From JANRIC01 sp033765345 (GTDB taxonomy: Bacteria > Bacteroidota > Bacteroidia > Cytophagales > Microscillaceae), in NCBI GenBank assembly GCA_033765345.1, contig JANRIC010000192.1, forward strand, positions 1-54,409: DNA of 54,409 nucleotides, in the 5' to 3' direction. How positions within the stretch are numbered: the stretch's first letter is position 1; each line of letters opens with the position of its first letter. The translations under genes and the position numbers were made by a program. The notes under the pieces are model-generated. The model did not search any database, had not been told where the DNA came from, and was given only the letters and a program-made list of their open reading frames with translations. This document shows positions 1 to 8,577 of the stretch, in pieces.

Positions 1-141
1 AATTAAGGGAATTAAGGGAATTAAGGGAATTAAGGGAATTAAGGGAATTAAGGGAATTAAGGGAATTAAGGGAATTAAGGGAATTAAGGGAATTAAGGGA
101 ATTAAGGGAATTAAGGGAATTAAGGGAATTAAGGGAATTAA
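1..141. repeat. 9-bp tandem repeat AATTAAGGG, 15 perfect copies
   Basis: Fifteen perfect head-to-tail copies of AATTAAGGG fill positions 1-135, and a partial copy runs to 141. The window starts inside the array, so its true length is unknown. The unit length is a multiple of three, and several frames (for example repeated Ile-Lys-Gly on the plus strand, or Leu-Asn-Ser on the minus strand) stay open, so the array could reach into a gene to the left. The plus strand carries a GGG tract every 9 bases. Confidence 0.97.
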
Positions 142-303
142 TTATTTTACAGACTTTACGATTTAGAAAGCGGATTTATTTTCAAATAAAATAGCCAATA
201 AATTGTACTATTCCAATTTTTAATCAACAAAAATATATTTTCAACTAGAAATTATAAATAAAATCGCAATTTATAGTTATTTGACTTACAGTATTTTACA
301 AGA
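142..303. other. AT-rich spacer between two tandem arrays
   Basis: This very AT-rich stretch separates two different 9-bp arrays. I see no ORF, RNA gene or clear promoter. It lies downstream of the minus-strand gene that ends at 378. Confidence 0.5.
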
Positions 304-384
304 AATTATTTTAATTATTTTAATTATTTTAATTATTTTAATTATTTTAATTATTTTAATTATTTTAATTATTTTAATTATTTT
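304..384. repeat. 9-bp tandem repeat AATTATTTT, nine perfect copies
   Basis: Nine perfect copies of AATTATTTT occupy 304-384. The last copy overlaps the 3' end of the minus-strand T9SS cargo gene: the TAA stop (378-380) and the final Lys codon lie inside it. The unit shares AATTA with the array at 1-141 but is otherwise different. On the minus strand each unit contains TAA, so slippage would leave the protein's last residues almost unchanged. Confidence 0.95.
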
Positions 385-3300
385 ATCATAATCTTCTGAA
401 ATTCTTCTTGTCCATTGCGGATAAATTTAGCCACATACAAGCCCTTTCCAAATTCCAGCAAACTAATTTCGTCCTCAAACTCCCCTGTGACGGTCTTTTG
501 ATAGATGATTTTACCCTGAGTATTGTAGATAATCAGTTCTCCTGCTTCGGTGTTGGGTTTGATTACTTTGAGCTTTACCTTGTCTTCAGATGGGTTCGGG
601 TAGGCTTCTAAGAAAACTGTTTTGGAAGCACCTAGCCCGTCAGCCACCAAAAACTGCAGGGTAAAAGCTGCCCCAGCTTGTCCTTGCCCCTGTGCCAGGG
701 TAAAAGGAATTACTTCCAGGCTGTAAGTTCCTGGTGCCAAGCTTCCTCCGGTATCCCCAAAAATTTCGTAAGGCATTAGATTTTCGGTTCTTTGCAGATT
801 TTGTGTACCTTGTAACTTGAATACAACGCTTCCTACTTTCGTAGGTAGGCTTAAAGCTCGGATATTTAAAGGTGCACCTTTCAGTAAGCTAAGGTCAATC
901 GTATCTCCCTGAGTCAGAGTATCCAAAATGGCTTTGGTATGGGCATTGACTAGCAGTAAACGATCAATTTTATAAGTATCACAGGCAGTGAACAATTCCT
1001 GGATAGTGTTACAACCTACTGCATTGCCTTGAATTTCTGCTTTTTCAGGCGACATGGCCACCAAACGGGCTATACCACAGCAATTATCCAGGCGATTGTT
1101 GAAGGCAATCTTGATAGTTCCACCAATAGACCCGAGTTGAGCCAAGTCATCTAAAAAAAGCAGATTGGCATTGCTGGAAATGTTTAGATTACCAGACATA
1201 GACCTAAGTTTTCCTAACCCGTCTAGGCGTGCCAACCTAAAATTGCCAAAAATCTGCAGACTAGAGGTAAAAGCTTTGCCGATAGTCTCAAGTCCGTCCA
1301 GGCCTTGTAGGTTAGACATTTCGTCATTATCAATGATATCTACAAATCCTTTGATATTTTTGACTTTCCTGAAGCCGCCCATGCTTAGGAGTTGAGGATT
1401 ATCAAATACCGTGAGCGAACCCCCAATTTCGGTGAGTTTGAATGCATCTCCATTTTCAAAAGCTCCTGACAAAGGCAAAGACAAGGCGGTATTGTTACGG
1501 ATATAAAAATCTCCCCCCAGGAATTCAAGATTTTGAAGTCCATCCAAAGAAATAAGAGAAGTGGTATTGACAATGTGTAAATTCCCTTTGATGCTTTTGA
1601 GGGAACTAAGGGCATTGAGAAACGCTACACTACCCGTAATGGTCAGATTCCCTTCTACGGACTCACAAGTGAAAGCATCTACCTGTTCTTGGGTATTCAG
1701 CACAATATCACCTATACAAGGAGACTTCTGGATGAGTTCAAAGTTGATTTTAAGGGCTTTGCCTACAACTCCTTTGCCCAACGCTTCACTGTAAGGAGTG
1801 GCTTCTAGGGTATATTTTCCGGGTTTGAGCTTCCCGCCTGCATCTCCGAAAATCTCATAAGGAATCATATTTTCGGTACGGGTGATACTTTGTGTGCCTG
1901 TAAGTACCATACGCACACTCCCTACCTGACCCGGTTTGGTCAATGCACGGAGGTTGAGTAGAATATCACCCAATTCAAAAAGATCAATGACAGATCCATC
2001 TTGTAAAGGACTGATCACTTGTTGGTTTTGGGCATTGATTAGTTGGAAGCTATCCACGCTGAATGTTCCACATTTGAAAGTAATTTCCGAAGGTGTATTA
2101 CAACCTCCTGCATTGTTTTCAATATCAACTTTACCAGTTGCTTTGGAGAGGAGATGTGCAATACCACAGCAATCATTTAATCGATTGTTTCCTTCAATTT
2201 GTAGCCCTCCTTTTAAGAATTCTACTCCTTTTAGCTCTTCCAAAGAAGACAAAGCGGTGCCTACAATGATCAAATCGCCCTCGATCTTGCGGAGTTTTTC
2301 TAGACCTCCCAAATGAAACAATTTACCGGCAGAAAAAATCTGTAAACCTACGTGGCTATTGACATTATTCTGAATCTCTTCAAGATTTCTCAAACCTCGA
2401 AGATCCAGCAAATCTGCATTGGCAATCAAATCTACAAAACCTCGGACAATTTTTACATTATCTAAACCAGCAACACTAAACAACTTGCTGTTGGCGATAA
2501 AAGAAAGCGAACCGCCAATAGTATCCAATTTGAATTTTAGCCCTTGCTCAATAGCTGCTGAAAAAAGCAATATCAGTTCATAATTATTGCGAATGTCGAA
2601 ATCTCCGCCCAGGAACTCCACGTTGCCAAGGCCATCCAGATAAGAAATATTTGTATTTCTAACGTTCAGATTGCCGCCGATTTTGCGGAGTTTGTTTAAG
2701 GGAAATAAATCAACAATGTCTTGACCGTCTATGGTCAGGTTTCCGGTGACCTCGGCGCAATTGCACTGATTGACTTCCTCCTGAGTGCGCAGGGTGATAT
2801 TTCCCTGGCAGATTTTTGTATCTACGACTTCAAAGTTGATGCTAAGAGCCTGCCCAGTAGTTCCTGATCCTTGCGCTGCGCTGTGGGGTACAGCTTTGAG
2901 CGTGTATTTGCCTGGGCTTAACTTACCGCCCGCATCGCCAAAAAGCTCATAAGGAAGCAAATTTTCGGTTCTGTTGATGTCTTGCGCGCCACTCAGCGAG
3001 AATTTTACACTGCCTACCTGGTTGGGTTGTGTGATTGCTCTAAAATTAATAAGTATATCTCCCAGTTCCTGGAGATTAATCACATCTCCTTCTTTTAAAG
3101 TCTGGATGACTTGTTTGTTCTGGGTATTTATAAGTTGAAATGCTTTCACACTAAAAGCACCACAGCCGAAGATCACTTCCGAAGTACTGTTACAACCGTT
3201 GGCATTGACTTTAATATCAGCATTTTGGGATGCCTTGGCTACCAGGTGGGCAATACTGCAACATTCATCCAGGAAATTATTGCCTATAATTTGCAGGCTT

Positions 3301-4046
3301 CCTTCAAGGATCTCCAGATTGCCAAGCTCTTCCAGAGACTGAAGGGCATTGTTGACAATATTCAAAGCACCACCAATTTTGCGGAGTTTATTCAAGGCAA
3401 AAAATCGGCTTAGGCTGCGATTGCCCACAAATTGAAGGGCAAGTGGGCTGTTTTTAAGGGTTTGGATTTCTTCCAGATTTTCAAGCCCCTGTAAATTTGT
3501 CAGGCTGGCGTTGGAAAATACATCCATAAAACCCTTGATGGTTTTAAAATTGCCCAAACCGCCCATAGAAAGCAGATTATTATTGTCAAAAATAGTCAAA
3601 GAACCATTTAAAGTATTGAATTTAAACTTTACACCCCGTTCAAAAGCTGCTGAAAAAAACAAGACCATTTGGTCATTGTTGCGGATATAAAGATCACCTC
3701 CCAGATTTTCTAGGTTTTCCAATCCATCCAAATAAAAAACCTGTGTATTGGTGACTCTGAGATTTCCGCCGATTTTTAGCAGTCCGTTTAAAGGAAATAA
3801 ATCTGTAATACTGGCTCCGTCTATCGTGAGGTTTCCGGTGATTTCGGTACAATTAAAAGCATTCACCTGTGTTTGTGTGTTGAGCGTAATATTGCCCTGA
3901 CAAACGTTACAAGGAGGTTCTACACGGGCATTTGCCTTTTGAAGCGTTGAGCTGACAATGCCAATTCCCAGAATAAGGCAAAAAAGGCTTATACGTTTCA
4001 ATTCGGGAAATTTCCCCTGGAATAATTTAGATACAAGTAGATTCAT
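378..4046 (-). CDS. giant secreted LRR-like protein with T9SS sorting domain
   Basis: This 1222-residue exported protein is predicted to be surface-attached or released by the type IX system. I start it at ATG 4046, where a signal peptide (hydrophobic core LFCLILGIGI, residues 21-30) begins; the frame is open to 4238, but only from a TTG. Three tandem modules follow, starting near residues 46, 411 and 780. Each has a ~250-residue receptor-L/LRR-like region with recurring 'GNLTI..L..L..IGG' strands and a CC(S/G)IA..L motif. Each then has a ~110-residue module with the signature VGSV...R/QTENL/M.PYE(L/I)FGD. The last ~75 residues form a Por_Secre_tail sorting domain (AYPNPSED... to KIMIK). The LRR-like part suggests binding to protein or glycan, but no ligand can be inferred. 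The stop codon sits inside a 9-bp tandem array. Confidence 0.9.
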   Translation of the reverse strand: MNLLVSKLFQGKFPELKRISLFCLILGIGIVSSTLQKANARVEPPCNVCQGNITLNTQTQVNAFNCTEITGNLTIDGASITDLFPLNGLLKIGGNLRVTNTQVFYLDGLENLENLGGDLYIRNNDQMVLFFSAAFERGVKFKFNTLNGSLTIFDNNNLLSMGGLGNFKTIKGFMDVFSNASLTNLQGLENLEEIQTLKNSPLALQFVGNRSLSRFFALNKLRKIGGALNIVNNALQSLEELGNLEILEGSLQIIGNNFLDECCSIAHLVAKASQNADIKVNANGCNSTSEVIFGCGAFSVKAFQLINTQNKQVIQTLKEGDVINLQELGDILINFRAITQPNQVGSVKFSLSGAQDINRTENLLPYELFGDAGGKLSPGKYTLKAVPHSAAQGSGTTGQALSINFEVVDTKICQGNITLRTQEEVNQCNCAEVTGNLTIDGQDIVDLFPLNKLRKIGGNLNVRNTNISYLDGLGNVEFLGGDFDIRNNYELILLFSAAIEQGLKFKLDTIGGSLSFIANSKLFSVAGLDNVKIVRGFVDLIANADLLDLRGLRNLEEIQNNVNSHVGLQIFSAGKLFHLGGLEKLRKIEGDLIIVGTALSSLEELKGVEFLKGGLQIEGNNRLNDCCGIAHLLSKATGKVDIENNAGGCNTPSEITFKCGTFSVDSFQLINAQNQQVISPLQDGSVIDLFELGDILLNLRALTKPGQVGSVRMVLTGTQSITRTENMIPYEIFGDAGGKLKPGKYTLEATPYSEALGKGVVGKALKINFELIQKSPCIGDIVLNTQEQVDAFTCESVEGNLTITGSVAFLNALSSLKSIKGNLHIVNTTSLISLDGLQNLEFLGGDFYIRNNTALSLPLSGAFENGDAFKLTEIGGSLTVFDNPQLLSMGGFRKVKNIKGFVDIIDNDEMSNLQGLDGLETIGKAFTSSLQIFGNFRLARLDGLGKLRSMSGNLNISSNANLLFLDDLAQLGSIGGTIKIAFNNRLDNCCGIARLVAMSPEKAEIQGNAVGCNTIQELFTACDTYKIDRLLLVNAHTKAILDTLTQGDTIDLSLLKGAPLNIRALSLPTKVGSVVFKLQGTQNLQRTENLMPYEIFGDTGGSLAPGTYSLEVIPFTLAQGQGQAGAAFTLQFLVADGLGASKTVFLEAYPNPSEDKVKLKVIKPNTEAGELIIYNTQGKIIYQKTVTGEFEDEISLLEFGKGLYVAKFIRNGQEEFQKIMIK

Positions 4047-4211
4047 GTGTACAGTTTTTATGATGTTAATGAGTAAATATCTTTTGGAAATGGTATTAAA
4101 AAAGGATGGATTGAAGAATTTGTATGGGTAAGCGGAATAAAATAAATATTGACAAAGAAAATAAAATATCCACCTAATCAATTGAAGTTTGTACTCTTTG
4201 CAAATACATTG

Positions 4212-4219
4212 CAAAAATA
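4212..4219 (-). promoter_or_regulatory. candidate -7 element for the LRR T9SS gene
   Basis: On the minus strand this reads TATTTTTG, an exact match to the Bacteroidota -7 consensus TAnnTTTG. It lies about 165 bases upstream of ATG 4046. The -33 partner is weak (a TTG about 16 bases further upstream). The element is back-to-back with the plus-strand promoter at 4281-4288. Confidence 0.4.
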
Positions 4220-4259
4220 GTGCAATCCAAGCCCCCAAGCTTATTTTTTTGAATGAAGA

Positions 4260-4288
4260 TTGGGTTTTTGGATTTATTGTTATCTTTG
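4260..4288 (+). promoter_or_regulatory. candidate Bacteroidota promoter for the aminotransferase gene
   Basis: TTG (4260-4262), an 18-base spacer and TATCTTTG (4281-4288) match the TTG/TAnnTTTG promoter pattern of this phylum. Transcription would start near 4295. That would exclude an in-frame ATG at 4253 and supports a start at 4322 or 4370. Confidence 0.55.
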
Positions 4289-4321
4289 AATCCGTGTTTT
4301 AGCCATAGGCTATTGGATAAT

Positions 4322-5569
4322 ATGGATTCAAAAGCCGATTTTATTAGCAAACTAAATTTTCTATCATATATGCCAGGAACAGAACTTTTTGGAGCCGAAG
4401 AACGCAAGGAAGTTAATGACGTTCTTCAAACGGGGATTCTTTTTCGCTACAACCACGACGATTTGAGAAACGGACACTGGAAAGCCCGCGAATTTGAGGC
4501 TGAACTAGCCAAATTTAATGGAGTAAAATACGCCCACTCCTGTTCCAGCGGCTCTACTGCCGTAGCGATAGCGATGGCTTGCTGTGGTTTGGGAGCAGGA
4601 GATGAGGTAATCGTACCTCCCTTCACGTATATCGCTACGATTGAGGGCGCATTATTAGGGGGAGCTATTCCGGTTTTTGCCGAAATTGACGAAACCCTTT
4701 GCCTTAGCCCAGAAGGAATTAGAGCAGCCATTACCCCGCGTACCAAAGCCGTGGTACTGGTACACATGTGTGGCTCTATGGCGCGTTTGGATGAAATTAT
4801 GGCTATTTGCGAGGAGCATAATCTTATTTTGGTAGAAGATACAGCCCAAGCTTTGGGAGCAAGCTACAAAGGCAAAGCCCTCGGTACTTACGGCAAAATG
4901 GGCTGTTTTTCCTTTGATTTTTTTAAAATTATCACCTGTGGCGAAGGCGGTGCTGTGATTAGCAATGATGAAACACTTTACAATTATGCACATCAGTTCT
5001 CTGATCACGGTCACGACCACATCGGTGATAACCGAGGTGCCGAGCAGCATCCCATCATTGGGTTTAACTTCCGCATCGGAGAAATGAATGCCGCCGTCGG
5101 ATTGGCACAAATCCGTAAACTGCCTTATATCCTGGAGCGTCAGCGAGCCAATAAGCAAGCCGTGAAAGCGTGTTTGTCAAAATTCCCCAAAATTAGTTTT
5201 CGACATATTCCAGACGAATCTGGTGATTCGGCTACTTTTATAGATTTCTTTCTGCCCGATGAAGCCACTACACGCAAAGTAGTTCAAGCATTCAAAGATG
5301 CCGGAATCGGAGGTATCCAGTATTGGTATGATAATAACTATCATTACATCAAAAACTGGCATCATTTTAAAAATATGCAGACTATAGCCAAAGTACACCT
5401 GCAAACACTGGCAGTGCTACCACAAGATTATCAAAGCCTGACAATGCCCAAATCGGATGCTGTTATCAGCCGCTTGATTTCTATGGTCATTCGTGTCACT
5501 TGGACAGAAGCCGAATTAGAATCACTGACCGATAAAATTAGCAGGATACTTGGGGATATTTTATCCTGA
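4322..5569 (+). CDS. DegT/DnrJ/EryC1/StrS aminotransferase, KdnA-like
   Basis: A PLP-dependent sugar aminotransferase of 415 residues. D173 (VEDTAQ) should hold the PLP ring nitrogen and K202 (SFDFFKIITCGEGGAV) should form the Schiff base. The stretches MPGTELFG, LETG-type VLQTGILFRY, IDETLCLSPEGI, VHMCGSMA and FSDHGHDHIG resemble, from memory, the 8-amino-3,8-dideoxy-octulosonate transaminase KdnA of Shewanella, which modifies the Kdo sugar of lipopolysaccharide. The start at 4322 follows the promoter at 4260-4288. ATG 4370 (MPGTELFG) would match the family's usual N-terminus better. The KdnB dehydrogenase partner and other sugar-nucleotide genes are not in the window. The next gene starts 28 bases downstream, so they may be co-transcribed. 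The fold assignment is firm; the KdnA specificity is an inference. Confidence 0.88.
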   Translation: MDSKADFISKLNFLSYMPGTELFGAEERKEVNDVLQTGILFRYNHDDLRNGHWKAREFEAELAKFNGVKYAHSCSSGSTAVAIAMACCGLGAGDEVIVPPFTYIATIEGALLGGAIPVFAEIDETLCLSPEGIRAAITPRTKAVVLVHMCGSMARLDEIMAICEEHNLILVEDTAQALGASYKGKALGTYGKMGCFSFDFFKIITCGEGGAVISNDETLYNYAHQFSDHGHDHIGDNRGAEQHPIIGFNFRIGEMNAAVGLAQIRKLPYILERQRANKQAVKACLSKFPKISFRHIPDESGDSATFIDFFLPDEATTRKVVQAFKDAGIGGIQYWYDNNYHYIKNWHHFKNMQTIAKVHLQTLAVLPQDYQSLTMPKSDAVISRLISMVIRVTWTEAELESLTDKISRILGDILS

Positions 5570-5597
5570 AGTGATCTCCACCTGTTAAAGATTTTAT

Positions 5598-6869
5598 ATG
5601 TCATCAAGAATATATCCTTTTTTCCTGCTATTGTTGGGTCTGGTTTCTTGTGATACCGCCCCCAGAAGATATATTTTGGCTACCGGATCCAACGACGGGC
5701 GGCACTACAGGGTAGGAAAAGACATCCAAGAACTGATAAAAGCTAAATCTATTTATCAATTTACCCTTGATACATTAGGTGCCGGAAGTATCAGCAATTG
5801 TGATCGTCTGATGAAAGGAAAAGCTGACCTGGCTCTGGCACAAAATGATGTGCCAATTGCCAACAGTACGGGTGATCTTCGTACAATGCTGCCATTGTAT
5901 CCCCAACTTTTTTTTATTTTGTATGCTGATAGCTTAAAGCCAAGTTCGCTCAGAGAATTAATTGTTGGGCGCAATATTGCCATTGGACCTAAGTCTGGAG
6001 GAACAGCAAACTTTGCCCAGCATTTTCTAGAGTTGATGGGTATTGATGCTTCGGAGTATACCTTGGTATATACAAGCTATAAGGAGAATACAGTATCCGA
6101 AAGAACGCCTGTAAGTATTACCGTGACAGCTTTTAATAATGAGCGTATCATACAAATGCTTGCTGAAAATAAAGCCAAAATATGGAGCCTTGATGATCCC
6201 GAAAACCTGGGCAAAGGGTCTTTGGTGGAAGGTTTTTGTATGCAATATCCTTATGCACGCCCTTTTATCATTCCGAGAAATACCTTTCAGACCCACCCCG
6301 AACAGCCCGTATTAACCCTTGCACTGGATAATGTGCTGCTTGTGCATAAATCCGTAGACAAACACGTAGTCTTTGATTTGGTTGGTACAATTCTGGGCAA
6401 TAAGGAAATCTTGGTGCAAAAAGATGCTTTGTATAATTTTATTCACGATGATTTTGACAAAGAATCTCTTCAATTTCCCTTGCACGAAGGTGTAAAAGAT
6501 TATTTGGATCGCCACCAGCCTTCATTTTATGAGCGATATGCCGATTTATTAGCACTTTCTTTAACCCTGACTACAATTTTGGTGGGAGGGATATCGACCT
6601 TGATCAGTTGGAACAAACGCAGAAAAAAAGAACGCATAGATCAGTATTATCAAAAAGTCATACAAATTGAAAATAAACTGAAAAATTCTCAAAATATTTC
6701 CGAACTTCACCAAGGTATAGAGGGTTTGAACCAACTGCGTCAAAAAGCCTTTGCTCAACTCATGAATGAAAAACTACAGGCAGATGATAGCTTTCGGATT
6801 TTTATTACCTTAATTCAGGATGTCATCGCAGTCATTCAAGATCGTATGGAAAGACTAAAATCCAGTTAG
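5598..6869 (+). CDS. TAXI-type TRAP solute-binding lipoprotein with C-terminal membrane helix
   Basis: A 423-residue protein. It begins with a lipoprotein-like signal (lipobox ..LVSC, Cys18) and a periplasmic TAXI/NMT1-like binding domain: ILATGSNDGRHYRVG, then LDTLGAGSISNCDRLMKGKADLALAQND. A transmembrane helix at about 316-336 is followed by a basic stop-transfer (NKRRKKER) and an ~85-residue cytoplasmic helical tail with heptad character. Ordinary TAXI proteins are about 320 residues, soluble, and work with a DctQM-like permease. No permease gene is present, so a ligand sensor is as plausible as an uptake component. It follows the aminotransferase by 28 bases and precedes the lactonase by 37. 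Confidence 0.8.
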   Translation: MSSRIYPFFLLLLGLVSCDTAPRRYILATGSNDGRHYRVGKDIQELIKAKSIYQFTLDTLGAGSISNCDRLMKGKADLALAQNDVPIANSTGDLRTMLPLYPQLFFILYADSLKPSSLRELIVGRNIAIGPKSGGTANFAQHFLELMGIDASEYTLVYTSYKENTVSERTPVSITVTAFNNERIIQMLAENKAKIWSLDDPENLGKGSLVEGFCMQYPYARPFIIPRNTFQTHPEQPVLTLALDNVLLVHKSVDKHVVFDLVGTILGNKEILVQKDALYNFIHDDFDKESLQFPLHEGVKDYLDRHQPSFYERYADLLALSLTLTTILVGGISTLISWNKRRKKERIDQYYQKVIQIENKLKNSQNISELHQGIEGLNQLRQKAFAQLMNEKLQADDSFRIFITLIQDVIAVIQDRMERLKSS

Positions 6870-6906
6870 TTATCCCTAAACAAATCATCTTCAAAATTTA
6901 CATAAT

Positions 6907-7968
6907 ATGCTTATGAAACTACAACACGTTTTTTTTCTTTCTGTTTTTCTTGTATGCCTCTTGGGCTGCCAAGGTGAATCTAACCCTGAAAAAAAATCTG
7001 CTGCCACCAGTGAAGATTCAACCATTACCTCATTCAAAACTATAGGCTACATAGAACGCCTCGATCCAGCATTGGATGCCATCATTCCTAAAGATGCAAA
7101 AATTGAAATTCTGGCAGATGGAATGAACTGGGCAGAAGGCCCTCTTTGGCTGGCAGATAAACAATGGCTCTTATTTACTGATGTGCCTGAAAATAAGATA
7201 TACAAATGGTCGGAAGAAAAGGGTCTGGAAACTTATTTGGAACCTTCCGGATTTACCGGAGACTCTACGGATAGCCGTGAAAGGGGTGCCAATGGGCTTA
7301 CCCTGGATGCCGAAGGTTTTTTGGTGATGTGCCAGCACGGCAACCGACAGATCGCCCGGATGAAATCCGCTCTAGATGATCCTCAACCCAAATATGAAAG
7401 TATTGTAGCCGAATATCAAGGCAGACGCCTCAATAGCCCCAATGATCTGGTATATGACAGCAAAGGAAATTTGTATTTTACAGACCCCCCGTATGGACTT
7501 AGTGAGAAAATGACCGAAGATCCTAAAAAAGAATTGCCCTTCCAGGGAGTTTTTATGAAGAGCAAAGACGGAGATTTAAAGTTGATCAGCGACAAAATAA
7601 GCCGCCCCAATGGAATCGCCTTGTCTCCAGATGAAAAAACCTTGTATATAGCCAACTCCGACCCCGAAAAAGCTGTATGGATGGCATTCACCCTGGAAGA
7701 ACCTGGCAAAGCAGATGCTGGCAAGGTGTTTTATGAGGCGACCACGATGGTAGGTAAAGAAAAGGGGCTTCCTGACGGTATGAAAATAGACAAACAAGGA
7801 AACTTATTTGCAAGTGGACCCGGCGGAATCTGGGTCATCAGCCCCGAAGCCAAAGTATTAGGCAAAATCAAAACCGAACAAGCTACCGCAAATTGCGCCT
7901 TTAATGAAGATAAAAGTGTACTCTATATCACTGCCGACAGCTATTTGATGCGAGTAAAATTAAAATAA
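6907..7968 (+). CDS. SMP-30/gluconolactonase/LRE-like lipoprotein
   Basis: A 353-residue six-bladed propeller of the SMP-30/gluconolactonase family, which hydrolyses lactones with a bound divalent metal. Family blocks visible are EGPLW, NGLTLDAEGFLVMCQHG, NSPNDLVYDSKGNLYFTDPPYG, RPNGIALSPDEKTLYIANSD and GLPDGMKIDKQGNLF. The Glu, Asn and Asp residues of these blocks are the expected metal ligands. The N-terminus is a lipoprotein signal (LLGC, Cys21), so the enzyme would sit in the periplasm or on the surface. A second ATG at 6913 is an equally good start. The substrate cannot be read from sequence. It is probably co-transcribed with the two genes upstream and ends at a strong terminator. Confidence 0.87.
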   Translation: MLMKLQHVFFLSVFLVCLLGCQGESNPEKKSAATSEDSTITSFKTIGYIERLDPALDAIIPKDAKIEILADGMNWAEGPLWLADKQWLLFTDVPENKIYKWSEEKGLETYLEPSGFTGDSTDSRERGANGLTLDAEGFLVMCQHGNRQIARMKSALDDPQPKYESIVAEYQGRRLNSPNDLVYDSKGNLYFTDPPYGLSEKMTEDPKKELPFQGVFMKSKDGDLKLISDKISRPNGIALSPDEKTLYIANSDPEKAVWMAFTLEEPGKADAGKVFYEATTMVGKEKGLPDGMKIDKQGNLFASGPGGIWVISPEAKVLGKIKTEQATANCAFNEDKSVLYITADSYLMRVKLK

Positions 7969-7981
7969 ACCCATAAATCTC

Positions 7982-8020
7982 CAAACAGGCTTTGGCACTG
8001 CTCAAAGCCTGTTTGTTTTA
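7982..8020 (+). terminator. rho-independent terminator after the lactonase gene
   Basis: A perfect 13-bp stem (7982-7994 with 8003-8015) and 8-base loop are followed by TTTTA. It ends the aminotransferase-TAXI-lactonase transcription unit. Confidence 0.85.
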
Positions 8021-8157
8021 CACTGCCTTAATTTGAATCTTGTAATTGACTATCCTGGTATTAAGTAATTTACTTCCCTTGTTTGTCAAAATCCCTTTCA
8101 TCTGAATATAAAAAAATACGTTTACTTTGCAAATTCCGAAAGAAAACCCAGTGAGAA

Positions 8158-8188
8158 TTGATATTTTAGCACATATTTCGTACTTTTG
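8158..8188 (+). promoter_or_regulatory. candidate promoter for the small lipoprotein and gyrA
   Basis: TTG (8158-8160), a 20-base spacer and TACTTTTG (8181-8188) match the Bacteroidota pattern. The first ATG follows at 8263. gyrA may be read from the same promoter, since only 33 bases separate the two genes. Confidence 0.55.
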
Positions 8189-8262
8189 TTTATTAAATTA
8201 AAAATATTTCTGGTTTATATTGCCGACTTTAAAAAAGGCAGTTTTCCAGTCAGCCCACTGTT

Positions 8263-8544
8263 ATGAAAAACAATTTTAGTGTGTGTTTTTGCTTTTTGGT
8301 TTTGATTTTTATTACCACCTCTTGTATTCCTCCCCGTTGTAAAATCCCCAATTGTGAAGTGGTCATAGATCACAATCATCCCAAATATGGCAAAACCGTC
8401 AAAGGAGGTAAATCTCCTTATCAAGTTTATCGGGGACTGCCCTGGTATAGCTATATTTTTCGGAAAAAATACAAAGCCAAGTCTGCCGACGGTAGATACC
8501 GAAAAATAGATACCCGTGAGGCTTATGACAAGAAAAAAAATTAA
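8263..8544 (+). CDS. small lipoprotein of unknown function
   Basis: A 93-residue protein with a lipoprotein signal (hydrophobic core FLVLIFITTSC, Cys21). The mature part is short, basic and rich in Tyr and Lys (GLPWYSYIFRKKYK), with a Cys-x5-Cys-x4-Cys-like N-terminus after the lipid Cys. Similar tiny basic lipoproteins occur in Bacteroidota, but I recognise no function. Support for a real gene comes from the promoter match upstream, the clear signal peptide and the position 33 bases before gyrA. Confidence 0.72.
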   Translation: MKNNFSVCFCFLVLIFITTSCIPPRCKIPNCEVVIDHNHPKYGKTVKGGKSPYQVYRGLPWYSYIFRKKYKAKSADGRYRKIDTREAYDKKKN

Positions 8545-8577
8545 TGATACCTTTTTTACCGAATTTATTTAAAAATT

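Noticed and set aside
1..384. Possible CRISPR array or telomere-like end
   Set aside because: The units are 9 bp with no spacers, and the sequence continues into ordinary chromosomal genes, so these are simple tandem repeats.
378..4046. RTX or calcium-binding repeat protein
   Set aside because: The repeats lack GGxGxD nonapeptides; the pattern fits LRR/receptor-L-like strands.
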